Below, one piece after another: positions 7,786 through 16,510 of a stretch of 45,416 nt of DNA. Under the pieces are notes generated by a model, which did no database searches, was not told where the DNA came from, and worked only from the letters and a program-made list of their open reading frames with translations. The DNA is taken from contig NZ_MOEN01000013.1 of NCBI RefSeq assembly GCF_001968985.1, positions 1 to 45,416 on the forward strand, given 5' to 3'. Position numbers and translations under genes: made by a program. Every line of letters begins with the position of its first letter. The stretch's first letter is position 1. The DNA is from Desulfurobacterium indicum. Its GTDB lineage: Bacteria; Aquificota; Aquificia; Desulfurobacteriales; Desulfurobacteriaceae.

Positions 7786-9060
7786 TCACTCTCTCTCCAC
7801 TATTATAGATTTAATCCTGTTACCTTCCATCCTTTCCACTTTTAGCCTGAGACCGTTCCACTCTACGCTGTCTCCCTTTTTAGGAATCCTATCAAGAAGT
7901 CTCATAACAAGTCCACCGACAGTATCGACATCCTTTTCTTCTTCTGTTATTTCATCAATGCCGAAAAAGTCTTTAAAATCTTCTATACTAACACTTGGAT
8001 TAACTCTGTATTTCTTATTTTCTATCTTTTCAAAATCTTTCTCTTCCGTCTGCCTCTCATCAGGAATTTCACCAATAAGAGAAGAAAGAATATCATCAAG
8101 AGTAACAATTCCAGCTGTATTTCCATACTCATCAACAACTATTGCAAGGTGTTTTTTCTTCCTCTGCATTTCCTCAAGAAGATCGTCGATCTCTTTAAAC
8201 TCCGGAACGAAAAAGGGTTTATCTGTAAATTCAACAACGGGTCTTTCAAAGTCCTCATCTTTCAACTGAATAGGAATAATCTTCCGCGTATAAAGAATGC
8301 CTTTTATATCATCAAGGTCTTTACCATAAACCGGAATACGAGAAAACCGTCTCTTTTTAATCTCATTCAAAGCGTCCTTTACTTTCATATCGGCAGGAAG
8401 AGCAAAAACTTCGTGCTTGGGAACCATTATTTCTTTAACATCACTTTCGTCAAGGTCAAGAGTCCGATCAATTAAATCCTTCTCTTCTTTAGCAATCACT
8501 CCTTCCTTTGCCCCCTCCTCAACCAGAATCATAAACTCTTCGTCGGAAATGACTTTTTGCTCGCTGAAAAGTTCAATACTAAAAGGTTTCAAAATTAAAG
8601 AAACAAACGTAATAAGAACAGCTCTTATCGGCGTGAGAACAAAACTTACAAGTTTTATAAATCTCACAACAAAAAATGCATATTTTTCGCTGTATTTAAC
8701 GGCAAAAGTTTTCGGAGTAACCTCTCCAAAAAGCAGAAGAGCAATAACCGTAGAAGGAACAGCGTATATGGAACCTCTCTCTCCGAAAAGATCCATGAAA
8801 AGAAGGGCTGCTGTTGAAGAAATGGCAATGTTGACCATTTCATTACCTATAAGAATTGTTGCTATGAGCTCGGCAGGATTTTGCAGAAAATTGTAGATTT
8901 CCTTTGCTGTCTTATCACCTGCAAGAGCAAGTCTCTCTAACCTTAAACGATTAAGAGAAAAGAAAGCCGTTTCAGAAGCGGAAAAAAGGGCCGAGAAAAG
9001 CAGGAGAACCGCCAGAATCAGCCCTTCTGTTATTACGCTACTACCACCGCCCGGGTCCAT
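7786..9060 (-). CDS. CNNM/CorC-family membrane protein with CBS pair (first of tandem)
   Basis: The 424-residue paralogue of the next gene on this strand has the same order: CNNM membrane domain (about 10-190, with LFSASETAFFSLNRLRLERLA), CBS pair (about 205-330, with VVDEYGNTAGIVTLDDILSSLIGEIPDE), and C-terminal CorC/HlyC domain (about 345-420). The role is likely divalent-cation efflux or homeostasis at the inner membrane. It follows yidC by 3 nt and touches its paralogue without a gap, so the pair lies in the yidC transcript or close to it. Two adjacent copies suggest a hetero-oligomer or different ions. The ribosome-binding site (GGAG, 10 nt away) is weak. Confidence 0.9.
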   Translation of the reverse strand: MDPGGGSSVITEGLILAVLLLFSALFSASETAFFSLNRLRLERLALAGDKTAKEIYNFLQNPAELIATILIGNEMVNIAISSTAALLFMDLFGERGSIYAVPSTVIALLLFGEVTPKTFAVKYSEKYAFFVVRFIKLVSFVLTPIRAVLITFVSLILKPFSIELFSEQKVISDEEFMILVEEGAKEGVIAKEEKDLIDRTLDLDESDVKEIMVPKHEVFALPADMKVKDALNEIKKRRFSRIPVYGKDLDDIKGILYTRKIIPIQLKDEDFERPVVEFTDKPFFVPEFKEIDDLLEEMQRKKKHLAIVVDEYGNTAGIVTLDDILSSLIGEIPDERQTEEKDFEKIENKKYRVNPSVSIEDFKDFFGIDEITEEEKDVDTVGGLVMRLLDRIPKKGDSVEWNGLRLKVERMEGNRIKSIIVERE

Positions 9061-9063
9061 CTC

Positions 9064-10557
9064 TTACGACTCTCCGTGATGAATCATCTTATTAATTATA
9101 AAGTTTTGGGCAGCGGTGATAAGGTTGTTTGTCATCCAGTAGAGAACAAGACCTGCCGGAAACTTCGCAAACATAAACGTAAAGACTATCGCCATAACAT
9201 AAAAGATCTTCTGCTGCTCCGGATTTGCACTGGGCGTCAGCTTTTGCTGGAGAATCATTGAAAGACCCATGAGTATAGGAAGAATATAGGTAGGATCCGG
9301 TGTTGAAAGATCTTTAATCCATAAAAAGCTTACACCCTTTAACTCAACGGCATTAAGAAATATCTCATAAAGAGCAAAAAAGACGGGAATCTGAAGAATC
9401 ATAGGCAGGCAACCACCCATTGGATTCACGCCTTCTTCTTTATATAACTTCATCATCTCTTCGTTTAATTTCTTCGGATCCTTTGAATACTTTTTCTTAA
9501 GCTCCTCTATCTTGGGAGCCAGAACCTGCATTTTTTTCATGGATTCAAAACTTTTATGTGTAAGAGGATGCATTATGATTTTTATAATCAAAGTGATAAG
9601 AATAATTACAAGACCATAATTAGGAATAAATCTGTGGAGGAACAGGAAAAATTTGAGAAGTGGTTTTGCAAGAAATCCAAATATCCCAAAGTCTATAGCT
9701 TTATCCATACCAAGTTTCTCGAGCTGAGACAGCTCTTTAGGTCCGAAAAAAGCTTTAAAAGTAGCTACATGATTGTTAACGATAGATCTACCGTCTGAAG
9801 CTACAATATCAACTGAAAAAGCAGAATCTTTTACAGCACATAGGAAATATTTATCTTCTTCTCCAGCCCACTTTACCGAATTAAAAGCGACAGATTTTAT
9901 CTTCTTCGCATTTATTCTTTCCACTTTTCCGTTTGAAAGTTCAATAACAGGACCTATATGTCCCATACGGGAAGTATGAGCTTCGTTTACTTTTATGCCA
10001 GGTCCGATTATTACAGACAATTTTGCACCTTTAAGGCTTTCGTTAACATCAATTACATAACTATCAGGATGGAAAGTAAGTTCTTTAATAAATTCTCTAC
10101 CGTCAGGCAACGTCCCTCTAAGAACAATTTTTCTGGGAGATTTCGTGACAGAAATCTCAGTAACATCCGACTCAAGAGGTGTTTCCATAAGCCATGTATT
10201 AACTGTCTTATTATCGGATACGGTTGTAAGAGGGTAAATGTTAAGTTTTTTTGCCTCATCCGAAACAAGCTCAGCTTTATACTTTTTAACATAGAAATCA
10301 ACAACCGCTCCGTTAACTTTAGAAATTTTAGCTCTATAAAGAGGTGTCTCGATATTTATGAAGGAATCAAGGTGTTTAAGTCCTTCAACAGGGAAACTGT
10401 AATCCTTTTTGTTCTCTGCAACCGTAGCAACTTCTGCAGTTTTCTTAACTTCCTGCTGCTTATTTTTGTTAAACCTTGTAAAAAGAGCAAAAACCAAAAA
10501 TGTTATGGCAACAGCTTGAATAATTACAAGCAACTTCTTGTTCTGTTCCTGATTCAT
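9064..10557 (-). CDS. yidC: membrane protein insertase YidC
   Basis: The 497-residue insertase places proteins in the inner membrane, alone or with SecYEG. An N-terminal anchor (about 8-26) is followed by a large periplasmic beta domain (about 55-300). The conserved C-terminal core of five membrane helices runs from about 310, with the motif MKKMQVLAPKIEELKKKYSKDPKKLNEEMMKLYKEEGVNPMGGCLPMILQIPVFFALY split over the coiled-coil hairpin and helix 2. The start at 10557 is chosen because GGAG lies 7 nt before this ATG; a GTG two codons earlier is too close to it. It sits in the classical order rpmH-rnpA-yidD-yidC. The periplasmic domain marks the long Gram-negative form. Confidence 0.95.
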   Translation of the reverse strand: MNQEQNKKLLVIIQAVAITFLVFALFTRFNKNKQQEVKKTAEVATVAENKKDYSFPVEGLKHLDSFINIETPLYRAKISKVNGAVVDFYVKKYKAELVSDEAKKLNIYPLTTVSDNKTVNTWLMETPLESDVTEISVTKSPRKIVLRGTLPDGREFIKELTFHPDSYVIDVNESLKGAKLSVIIGPGIKVNEAHTSRMGHIGPVIELSNGKVERINAKKIKSVAFNSVKWAGEEDKYFLCAVKDSAFSVDIVASDGRSIVNNHVATFKAFFGPKELSQLEKLGMDKAIDFGIFGFLAKPLLKFFLFLHRFIPNYGLVIILITLIIKIIMHPLTHKSFESMKKMQVLAPKIEELKKKYSKDPKKLNEEMMKLYKEEGVNPMGGCLPMILQIPVFFALYEIFLNAVELKGVSFLWIKDLSTPDPTYILPILMGLSMILQQKLTPSANPEQQKIFYVMAIVFTFMFAKFPAGLVLYWMTNNLITAAQNFIINKMIHHGES

Positions 10558-10581
10558 ACTCACTCTCCAATTCTCTAAATT

Positions 10582-10791
10582 TTACGGATAATCTATTCCG
10601 CCTGAAGAAAAAGGATTACACCTCAAAACACGCCAAACAGCCTTCAAACTTCCTTTAAAAACTCCATACTTTTCTATCGCAAGGATAGCATAATCGGAAC
10701 AGGTGGGATAAAAGCGGCAACTTTTGGGCAAAAAAGGAGAAACAAACCTTTTATAACCTTTTATAACACTTATCATTAAAGCTTTTAACAT
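10582..10791 (-). CDS. yidD: membrane protein insertion efficiency factor YidD
   Basis: The 69-residue protein carries the typical YidD signature KSCRFYPTCSDYAILAIEKYGVFKGSLKAVWRVLRCNPFSSGG, given here by its key residues: the cysteines of CRFYPTCS and RCNPF and the closing GGIDYP. It helps YidC insert proteins and probably lies on the inner face of the membrane through an N-terminal amphipathic helix. It overlaps the end of rnpA by 7 nt and precedes yidC by 24 nt. Confidence 0.93.
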   Translation of the reverse strand: MLKALMISVIKGYKRFVSPFLPKSCRFYPTCSDYAILAIEKYGVFKGSLKAVWRVLRCNPFSSGGIDYP

Positions 10792-11156
10792 TTCTTTTCC
10801 CTTAAAATTCCTGCCCTGCGGGCAAGTTTTAAAAAGTCCTTTTCCACATCAGAGTAAGAAGCATTCTTCATACCTTTCTTTGCAATAAAAACTATATCAC
10901 AGGGATAAAGTTTATGTTTATTAAGCCTGAAAACTTCTTTCATTAAGCGCTTTGCCCTGTTTCTGTCAACAGCCCTTTTCGAAAAACGCTTAGAGGCTAT
11001 AAATCCTGCCCTGGGTTGCCCACTGTTTCTCAAAATAAAATAAAGAGCCAGGGTGACACCACCAAGGCTCTTACCCGATTCAAAAACATATTTAAAATCA
11101 CGACTCTTTTTTATTCTATCCTCTTTAGAGAGGAAAAAATTTACCTTCTTCTCCAC
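10785..11156 (-). CDS. rnpA: ribonuclease P protein component
   Basis: The 123-residue basic protein joins the RNase P RNA to trim tRNA 5' ends. The RNR signature is present as [16 protein letters not shown], with [13 protein letters not shown] before it. The only usable start is GTG at 11156, since an in-frame TGA lies two codons upstream. This places the first 16 nt inside the end of rpmH in another frame. No clear Shine-Dalgarno sequence precedes the GTG, so translation probably depends on ribosomes finishing rpmH. Overlap of rpmH and rnpA in a different, more extreme form is known in Thermus. Confidence 0.92.
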   Translation of the reverse strand: MEKKVNFFLSKEDRIKKSRDFKYVFESGKSLGGVTLALYFILRNSGQPRAGFIASKRFSKRAVDRNRAKRLMKEVFRLNKHKLYPCDIVFIAKKGMKNASYSDVEKDFLKLARRAGILREKKC

Positions 11157-11302
11157 TCGTCACTTACCGTAAGCTTCTTACGGCCCTTTTTCCTTCTTCT
11201 TCTAAGAATTTCCCTTCCTGTCTTGCTCTTCATTCTCGCTCTAAAACCGTGAACTCTCTTTCCGTGTATTCTACTTGGCTGATAAGTTCTCTTTGTTGAC
11301 AA
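11141..11302 (-). CDS. rpmH: 50S ribosomal protein L34 (TTG start)
   Basis: The 53-residue frame gives a clear L34: [19 protein letters not shown], then [24 protein letters not shown], and an extra tail TVSDEWRRR beyond the usual end. It starts with TTG at 11300-11302, with AGGAGG 6 nt before it. It ends at 11141, overlapping the rnpA start by 16 nt. The tail exists because the frame runs on into rnpA. It is the first gene of the rpmH-rnpA-yidD-yidC unit. Confidence 0.95.
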   Translation of the reverse strand: MSTKRTYQPSRIHGKRVHGFRARMKSKTGREILRRRRKKGRKKLTVSDEWRRR

Positions 11303-11365
11303 TTTGCACCTCCTAAATCTTTAAATGAACAAACCTGATCGGAATTTAAGATTTTGTAGAAGGAA

Positions 11366-11393
11366 ATTATATGCAACCTTTTCGTTTTGTCAA
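11366..11393 (-). promoter_or_regulatory. consensus promoter of rpmH-rnpA-yidD-yidC
   Basis: On the minus strand, TTGACA (11388-11393) lies 16 nt before TATAAT (11366-11371), both perfect matches. The start point is near 11358, giving a leader of about 55 nt. The promoter begins 5 bases after the stop of the PEP-synthase-like gene. Confidence 0.9.
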
Positions 11394-11397
11394 AAAA

Positions 11398-12975
11398 TCA
11401 AATACGTTCATCCAGTTTCAAAAACTGCCTTGCCATCTTTAACATCAATCTTCTCTCTTCGGAAGCAACAACTTTTTTTAAATAAACGATCTCGTCAGGA
11501 TGAACAACAATAAAGTCAAAACCAGAACGGACAAGCTCCCTTACGAGAGAAAGATTGGGTGAAAGAATCGAACCTTCATCTGTAAAAAGCTTTCCGTAAG
11601 CACCCTTGAATACACTGCCGGTTATAAAAGGAGTCTCCTCTTTTATAAAAGATGGAACGTCATGAACGATCAAAACGCCGTCGGTTGCAACCCAGACATT
11701 CGTAAAACCTTTATTCCTTGCTTCTCTAACAGCATTAATCTCCTCTTTATTACGAACACTTACAACAACAGGTTTCGGAAAAGCGGCTTCGGCCGTCTCA
11801 AGCAACACCTTCTCAAACATCTCACCTATAACACCTGAAATATTAAAGTAAATGCCGTCGCACGGAAGAAAGCTAATCGTCCTTGCAATATCCACATCCG
11901 TCACCTCGGCAAGAATCCTAACACCTGTTGGATAAAACGGCGCCTCTTCCAGAACGGAAAGTTTTCTTAAAAGTTCTCTCTTCTCCTTCAGTCCAACCAC
12001 CGAAATATCTGTAAAAAACGGCCTCCCGTCTTTTGAAATAACAAAATCAAGCTTTATGGTTCTGCTAAAGTTCTTCTCTATAGAAAGGGCAAGTTTTGCT
12101 AAAACAAGAACCTCTTCATCAGAAAGACTTGCCATTAAAGCTCTATCATCGGAAATTTCAAATTCGGTAATATTACCAGTTTCAGAATCTATAGAAAGCT
12201 CCGTATATTTTCTAACAATCTCCTTTTTTATTCTCCAGAACTCAAACGTTTCCTTATCAACTCTATATTTATCAAGATTCAGTTTATTACCTTTTATATA
12301 TCCACATATTCCCCAGCTCGATTCTATAATAACAGTATTATCACCGGTCAACGGATCGGAAGAATAAAGGAATCCAGAACTTCTCGCATCTATCATCTCC
12401 GAAACTATTGCTATATCTCCCATATCCTTCACTATCTGCAAAACAGCCTTTCTAAGTTTTTCAAAAGAAGATATATTAAAAAAGGTAACTCTCCCCTCTT
12501 TTTTTCCGGTTTTAGCAATAAACCTGCTTGCTCCTGACTTCTCTTTTAAAAGTCTAAATCCTTTTTCAATTTCATCTTCCGAAGCTTCCGGGAAAACAAC
12601 AATACCTGCCGGAACCGGCGCACCGCTTGCAACAAGAACTCCAAAATCGTCAAGCTCTTCTGGACCTCTCCTAACTATTTCTTCTATAAAGATGACATTA
12701 CGTAAACCTGTTTTTAACGTTAAAAGCTCCTTTATCCTACCAACAGAAACAGATATTTTCAAAAGAGACAATCTTCTCACTATAGATTCATGAACTCTCC
12801 TTATCTCTTCATCTATAGACTTCTCATCAGGTTCGTCTTCCATTCTCAAAACAGTTTGCCCACCTTGAAAAAGAAGTGTTATCACTTTACCCGACGATTG
12901 ATAAAATTCCGTCTGAACATGAAAATCCCCCACACCAGTTCTAACATTTGTATTTAAACTCCTAACACTCTTCAT
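11398..12975 (-). CDS. degenerate PEP-synthase-like protein, no phosphohistidine domain
   Basis: The 525-residue product starts with a small domain (about 1-75, NVRTGVGDFHVQTEFYQSSGK). Next is a PPDK_N-like ATP-binding region (about 105-330): SGAPVPAGIVVFPE, SEMIDARSSGFLYSSDPLTG, then a GICGYIKG stretch and LDKYRVDK, as in PEP synthase. The swivelling domain with the catalytic His (GG-T-SHAA type) is missing. Instead the protein goes straight to a shortened copy of the C-terminal barrel: PTGVRILAEVTDVDIARTISFL resembles its start and GFDFIVVHPDEIVYLKKVVASEE its end, while the centre is gone. It probably cannot make PEP; a binding or regulatory role is inferred. The start at 12975 has CAGGAGG 6 nt upstream; an ATG five codons earlier would contain that site. 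Confidence 0.7.
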   Translation of the reverse strand: MKSVRSLNTNVRTGVGDFHVQTEFYQSSGKVITLLFQGGQTVLRMEDEPDEKSIDEEIRRVHESIVRRLSLLKISVSVGRIKELLTLKTGLRNVIFIEEIVRRGPEELDDFGVLVASGAPVPAGIVVFPEASEDEIEKGFRLLKEKSGASRFIAKTGKKEGRVTFFNISSFEKLRKAVLQIVKDMGDIAIVSEMIDARSSGFLYSSDPLTGDNTVIIESSWGICGYIKGNKLNLDKYRVDKETFEFWRIKKEIVRKYTELSIDSETGNITEFEISDDRALMASLSDEEVLVLAKLALSIEKNFSRTIKLDFVISKDGRPFFTDISVVGLKEKRELLRKLSVLEEAPFYPTGVRILAEVTDVDIARTISFLPCDGIYFNISGVIGEMFEKVLLETAEAAFPKPVVVSVRNKEEINAVREARNKGFTNVWVATDGVLIVHDVPSFIKEETPFITGSVFKGAYGKLFTDEGSILSPNLSLVRELVRSGFDFIVVHPDEIVYLKKVVASEERRLMLKMARQFLKLDERI

Positions 12976-13038
12976 GTTTTCCTCCTGCATTTAATTAAAT
13001 ATAGCATATATTTGAAGCAACTTTATATCATATACCCC

Positions 13039-13067
13039 TTGACAAATCACGAATTTGAATGTAAATA
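13039..13067 (+). promoter_or_regulatory. probable promoter of the rplY operon
   Basis: TTGACA (13039-13044), a 17-nt spacer, then TAAATA (13062-13067). The -35 is perfect and the -10 is weak. The start point would be near 13074, about 30 nt before rplY. Confidence 0.5.
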
Positions 13068-13106
13068 TTGCGTGCTTTCCCGCAAAAATTTTTTCAGGAG
13101 GTAAGA

Positions 13107-13706
13107 ATGGAAATCGTAAAGCTGGAAGCTACCCGCAGAGAAAAAACTGGTAAAGGGGTAGCAAGAAAGTTGCGCAGGGAAGGCCTCCTTCCAGCAGTTA
13201 TCTACGGCGGAGGGAGACCGGAGGCTACACCAATCGCCATAAAGGCGAGCGACCTGAAAAAACTCAAACACCACTCAGGTCTTATCTACATCAACGTTGA
13301 GGGAGAAGAGAGAGTTTGCATCCTCAAAGAGATTCAATACAACTACCTCGGTGATGTTCCAATTCATGTTGACTTCCATGAAGTAACATTCGGAGAAACA
13401 ATTGTAACAACGGTAGAACTCGAATTCGTAGGAACACCTATTGGTGTTAAAGAGGAAAACGGCGTTCTCGAAATCTTCTTCAGAGAAGTTGAAATCGAAA
13501 CACTCCCGAGAAATATCCCGGAAAAGCTTGTCATCGATATCTCCAACCTACATGCAGGAGATGCTCTTCACATAAGTGACATCCCCGTTCCTGAAGGTGT
13601 TAAAATCCTTGAAGATCCAGAAACAGCCGTAGTTGTTGTTTCCGAAACAGAAGAAGTTGCTGCAGAAGAGGGCGAAGAGGAAGGAACTGAAGAGGCTACT
13701 GAATAA
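13107..13706 (+). CDS. rplY: 50S ribosomal protein L25, long CTC/TL5 form
   Basis: The 199-residue 5S-rRNA-binding protein has the L25 domain first (about 1-90: LEATRREKTGKGVARKLRREGLLPAVIYGGG), then the TL5/CTC C-terminal beta domain (about 95-180), and ends in a Glu-rich tail. The start at 13107 is set by AGGAGGT 5-6 nt upstream; an upstream in-frame TTG would place that site inside the gene. It begins the operon rplY-pth-rpsF-ssb-rpsR-DUF2232-rplI, where rplY-pth is a common bacterial pairing. The long form is usual outside enterobacteria. Confidence 0.93.
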   Translation: MEIVKLEATRREKTGKGVARKLRREGLLPAVIYGGGRPEATPIAIKASDLKKLKHHSGLIYINVEGEERVCILKEIQYNYLGDVPIHVDFHEVTFGETIVTTVELEFVGTPIGVKEENGVLEIFFREVEIETLPRNIPEKLVIDISNLHAGDALHISDIPVPEGVKILEDPETAVVVVSETEEVAAEEGEEEGTEEATE

Positions 13707-13708
13707 AA

Positions 13709-14269
13709 ATGATTAAACTCATAGTTGGACTTGGAAATCCTGGAAAAGAATATGCGTTTACCAGGCACAATGTGGGCTGGTGGGTGCTCGATAAAATTGC
13801 CCACAAGTTTAACGAAGAGTTTTCAAAAGAGAAATTTAAAGGCATTGTGGCTGAAATTCCGGGGAAAGCTGGAAAAGTAACGTTGCTAAAACCGCTTACA
13901 TATATGAACAGAAGCGGAGAAAGCGTTATAGAAGCAGTTAAGTTTTATAAACTTAAACCGGAAGAGATACTTGTTATTTCCGATGACCTGGACATGCCTG
14001 TCGGGAAAGTCAGAATGAGACTAAAGGGAAAGCACGGCGGGCATAGAGGGTTAATGTCGATAGAAAAACATCTCGGAACTGATAAATTTCCGAGGCTTAA
14101 AATAGGTATCGGAAGGCCTGCAAGAAAAGAAGAAGTTGTAAACTATGTATTACAGCCGTTTACAGGCGAACAGCTAACAGTAATAGAACAGGCTGTTGAA
14201 AAAGCAGCCGATTGGGCATCAGAAACCATAAACGGAAAGCCTATAGAAGCTAAAAGTGCCAGCTTCTAA
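13709..14269 (+). CDS. pth: peptidyl-tRNA hydrolase
   Basis: The 186-residue enzyme frees tRNA from peptidyl-tRNA that drops off the ribosome. The catalytic parts are visible: VGLGNPGKEYAFTRHNVGW with Asn10 and catalytic His20, LKPLTYMNRSGE with Asn68, and SDDLDMPVGKVRMRLKGKHGGHRGL with the catalytic Asp. The length is normal. The ATG lies 2 nt after the rplY stop, with only a weak ribosome site, so coupling to rplY is likely. Confidence 0.95.
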   Translation: MIKLIVGLGNPGKEYAFTRHNVGWWVLDKIAHKFNEEFSKEKFKGIVAEIPGKAGKVTLLKPLTYMNRSGESVIEAVKFYKLKPEEILVISDDLDMPVGKVRMRLKGKHGGHRGLMSIEKHLGTDKFPRLKIGIGRPARKEEVVNYVLQPFTGEQLTVIEQAVEKAADWASETINGKPIEAKSASF

Positions 14270-14288
14270 CCTACAAAGGAGGTAAGGA

Positions 14289-14645
14289 ATGAGAGAATAC
14301 TATTATGAAACAGTTTATATACTTAGACCAACTCTTTCTGATGAAGAGATAGAAAAAGCCATTGAAAAGGTAAACAACGCCGTAGAAAAATATAACGGTA
14401 AAGTTCTCCACATAGACAAATGGGGAAAGAAGCAACTTGCATACCCGATTAACGATTACCAGATGGGCTATTATGTTCTTCTCCATATTCACACAAATGA
14501 TAGGAATTTCGTTAAAAACCTTGAAAACTTCTTCAGAATTAATGAAGACGTCATAAGATTCCTCTCTTTCAGAATAAAACCTTCCGAAGTAAAAGGTTTA
14601 AAGAAAGAAGAAGCTAAATCCGATTCTGAGGCAAATAATGGCTAA
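14289..14645 (+). CDS. rpsF: 30S ribosomal protein S6
   Basis: The 118-residue protein has the S6 start YYYETVYILRPTLSDEEIE and the conserved core KWGKKQLAYPINDYQMGYYVLLHI, with a charged tail after residue 100. A strong AAGGAGG precedes the ATG. S6 pairs with S18 (gene two places on) on 16S rRNA. The 20-nt gap to pth is too short for the known S6-S18 leader motif, so that form of autoregulation is not seen here. Confidence 0.95.
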   Translation: MREYYYETVYILRPTLSDEEIEKAIEKVNNAVEKYNGKVLHIDKWGKKQLAYPINDYQMGYYVLLHIHTNDRNFVKNLENFFRINEDVIRFLSFRIKPSEVKGLKKEEAKSDSEANNG

Positions 14646-15015
14646 TTTAAACAAAGTTTTTCTAGCCGGAAGACTCACAAGAGACCCGGAGCTTCAGCAT
14701 ACAAACTCCGGAACGCCGTTTACACGATTCACAATCGCAGTAAACCGCAGTTACAAAGACAAAAACGGGAACTGGCAGGAGGAAACCTCATTCATTGACA
14801 TAGTCGTATGGGGTGATGCTGCAGACAGAGCGGTGAGCAGATTCAACAAAGGCACCGAGATTCTGATTGAAGGAAGGCTCCGTCAATCAACCTGGGAAAC
14901 GAACTCCGGCGAAAAACGTTCAAGAATTGAAGTAGTTGCAGATAGAGTCCAGCTTCTAAGCCAGCCGGCGGGAAGAGGACGGGAACAAGAAGACATTGAT
15001 GATATTGAATTTTAA
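14638..15015 (+). CDS. ssb: single-stranded DNA-binding protein
   Basis: The 125-residue protein has one OB fold (about 1-105: [62 protein letters not shown]). A very short linker and the acidic tip EDIDDIEF follow, close to the DDIPF tip that docks repair partners. It overlaps the end of rpsF by 8 nt. The order rpsF-ssb-rpsR is the common bacterial arrangement. The linker is much shorter than in E. coli. Confidence 0.95.
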   Translation: MANLNKVFLAGRLTRDPELQHTNSGTPFTRFTIAVNRSYKDKNGNWQEETSFIDIVVWGDAADRAVSRFNKGTEILIEGRLRQSTWETNSGEKRSRIEVVADRVQLLSQPAGRGREQEDIDDIEF

Positions 15016-15026
15016 GGAGGTTTAAA

Positions 15027-15260
15027 ATGGCAGAACAGAGAAGATTTGTTAGAAGAAGAAAATACTGTAAATTCTGCGCGCAAAAGATTGAACATATAGA
15101 TTACAAAAACGTGGAACTTCTCAAGCCTTTCATAAGTGAAAGAGGAAGGATTATTCCTAAAAGAATTTCAGGCGTATGCTCCAAGCATCAGAGACAGCTT
15201 GCAAGAGCCGTAAAAAGGGCAAGACACCTTGCACTATTACCTTTTGTTAAAGTGGACTAA
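15027..15260 (+). CDS. rpsR: 30S ribosomal protein S18
   Basis: The 77-residue protein has the S18 core: [50 protein letters not shown]. The N-terminus CKFC with later cysteines C48 and a His gives a possible zinc site (the C+ form). AAGGAGG lies 7 nt before the ATG. It partners S6 from the same operon. Confidence 0.95.
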   Translation: MAEQRRFVRRRKYCKFCAQKIEHIDYKNVELLKPFISERGRIIPKRISGVCSKHQRQLARAVKRARHLALLPFVKVD

Positions 15261-16054
15261 TGAGAAACGTTAAGATATCCCTTATCCTTTTTGCTATTAT
15301 ATCCCTGGCCGGAGTGGCAATGGGATACGGGGCCTTTGCCGCTTTTGGTTGGGGACTATCCCTTTTCATTCCCGTTACACTCTTCATGGGAATAGAAAGG
15401 GAAGGATTTGCATTTTCCAGTATGGCAATATTAGCAGGAATAGGGATTGTATGGATTATCGGCGGATGGGAAGTAGCCCTAAATGTAATAGAAATGACAA
15501 TACCAGGCTATATTACCTGGTTTTCACTAAAGAAAGAGATCAAAAGAGAGAGGCTGGCTCTCCTATTAACACTATACTTTTACATCATATCCATCGCTGA
15601 AGATCTGTTCTACGGCCCGCCAAAAGACATAGACCCCATCAAGGCAATTATTCCTTTCAGATGGGGACTTTACTTTTACACATCGGCTCTATTTGCGGTA
15701 ATAATAATGGGAACTGTGGCACTTGTAGCGAAAAAGGAGGTTGATTTTAAAAAGATAAATTTTGGAGCCACACCGGTTGCACTGTTTATACTCAGCGGTA
15801 TAGCCGCTATTTTAAAGTGGTTTCCTGTTATTCAAATAGTAGGGGCAAATGCCCTTATAGCAACCTGTGGATTTTTTCTCATTCAGGGCTTTGCAGTAGC
15901 CACAGCGGTCATAGAAAAATGGCAACCGCTGAGCAGAATAATCACCTTTTTTATGGCAATACTGTTTCCGCTGGCAGCACTGGTTATAATAACATTGGCA
16001 GGACTTTTTGACTTCTGGTTTGACTTTAGAAAACTTAAAGGAGGGTTGCAATGA
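15260..16054 (+). CDS. DUF2232 (YybS-like) polytopic membrane protein
   Basis: The 264-residue protein is almost wholly membrane-embedded, with about eight hydrophobic helices separated by short loops (KKEIKRERL, YGPPKDIDPI). The C-terminal FFLIQGFAVATAVIEKW...LAGLFDFWFDFRKLKGG matches the DUF2232/YybS ending. Its function is unknown; it could be the membrane part of a transporter. The place between rpsR and rplI is shared with YybS of Firmicutes. It overlaps both neighbours (1 nt with rpsR, 4 nt with rplI), so it is translated with the ribosomal proteins. Confidence 0.8.
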   Translation: MRNVKISLILFAIISLAGVAMGYGAFAAFGWGLSLFIPVTLFMGIEREGFAFSSMAILAGIGIVWIIGGWEVALNVIEMTIPGYITWFSLKKEIKRERLALLLTLYFYIISIAEDLFYGPPKDIDPIKAIIPFRWGLYFYTSALFAVIIMGTVALVAKKEVDFKKINFGATPVALFILSGIAAILKWFPVIQIVGANALIATCGFFLIQGFAVATAVIEKWQPLSRIITFFMAILFPLAALVIITLAGLFDFWFDFRKLKGGLQ

Positions 16055-16509
16055 AGGTAATCCTGATTCAGGATATGGAAAATCTGGGAAAGGTTGGTGA
16101 TATCGTCGAAGTTAAAGACGGATACGGTAGAAACTACCTTATTCCTCAAGGAATCGCTCTTCCAGCAACAGAATCCAACGTTAAAAAAGTAAAGAACGAA
16201 ATCAACGCTCTCAAAAAGAAAGCTGCAAAGCAGATGGAAAAGTTCAAAGAACTTGCAGAAAAACTCTCTTCCGTAAGAGTAACGATAAAGCACGAAGCCG
16301 GAGAAGAGGGAAAGCTTTTCGGCTCTGTTACAACATCACAGATTGAAAAAGCTCTCCACGAAGCAGGATACGAAGACATAGAGAAGAAGCAAATCATACT
16401 TGAAAAACCGATAAGAGAAACAGGAACATACGACGTTAAAATCCATCTTTTCCAGGATATCGAAGCCACTATTACCGTTGATGTCGTTCCTCTAAAGAAA
16501 GAGAAGTAA
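16051..16509 (+). CDS. rplI: 50S ribosomal protein L9
   Basis: The 152-residue protein has the L9 signature GKVGDIVEVKDGYGRNYLIPQGIALPAT, a long Lys-rich connecting helix (about 40-80), and the C-terminal rRNA-binding domain with LFGSVTTSQIEKAL. AAAGGAGGG lies before the ATG. It is the last gene of the operon. Its stop lies 1 nt from the stop of the convergent glycosylase gene. Confidence 0.95.
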   Translation: MKVILIQDMENLGKVGDIVEVKDGYGRNYLIPQGIALPATESNVKKVKNEINALKKKAAKQMEKFKELAEKLSSVRVTIKHEAGEEGKLFGSVTTSQIEKALHEAGYEDIEKKQIILEKPIRETGTYDVKIHLFQDIEATITVDVVPLKKEK

Positions 16510-16510
16510 T

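Noticed and set aside
14270-14288. S6-S18 autoregulatory leader before rpsF
   Set aside because: Only 19 bases separate pth and rpsF, too short for the motif.
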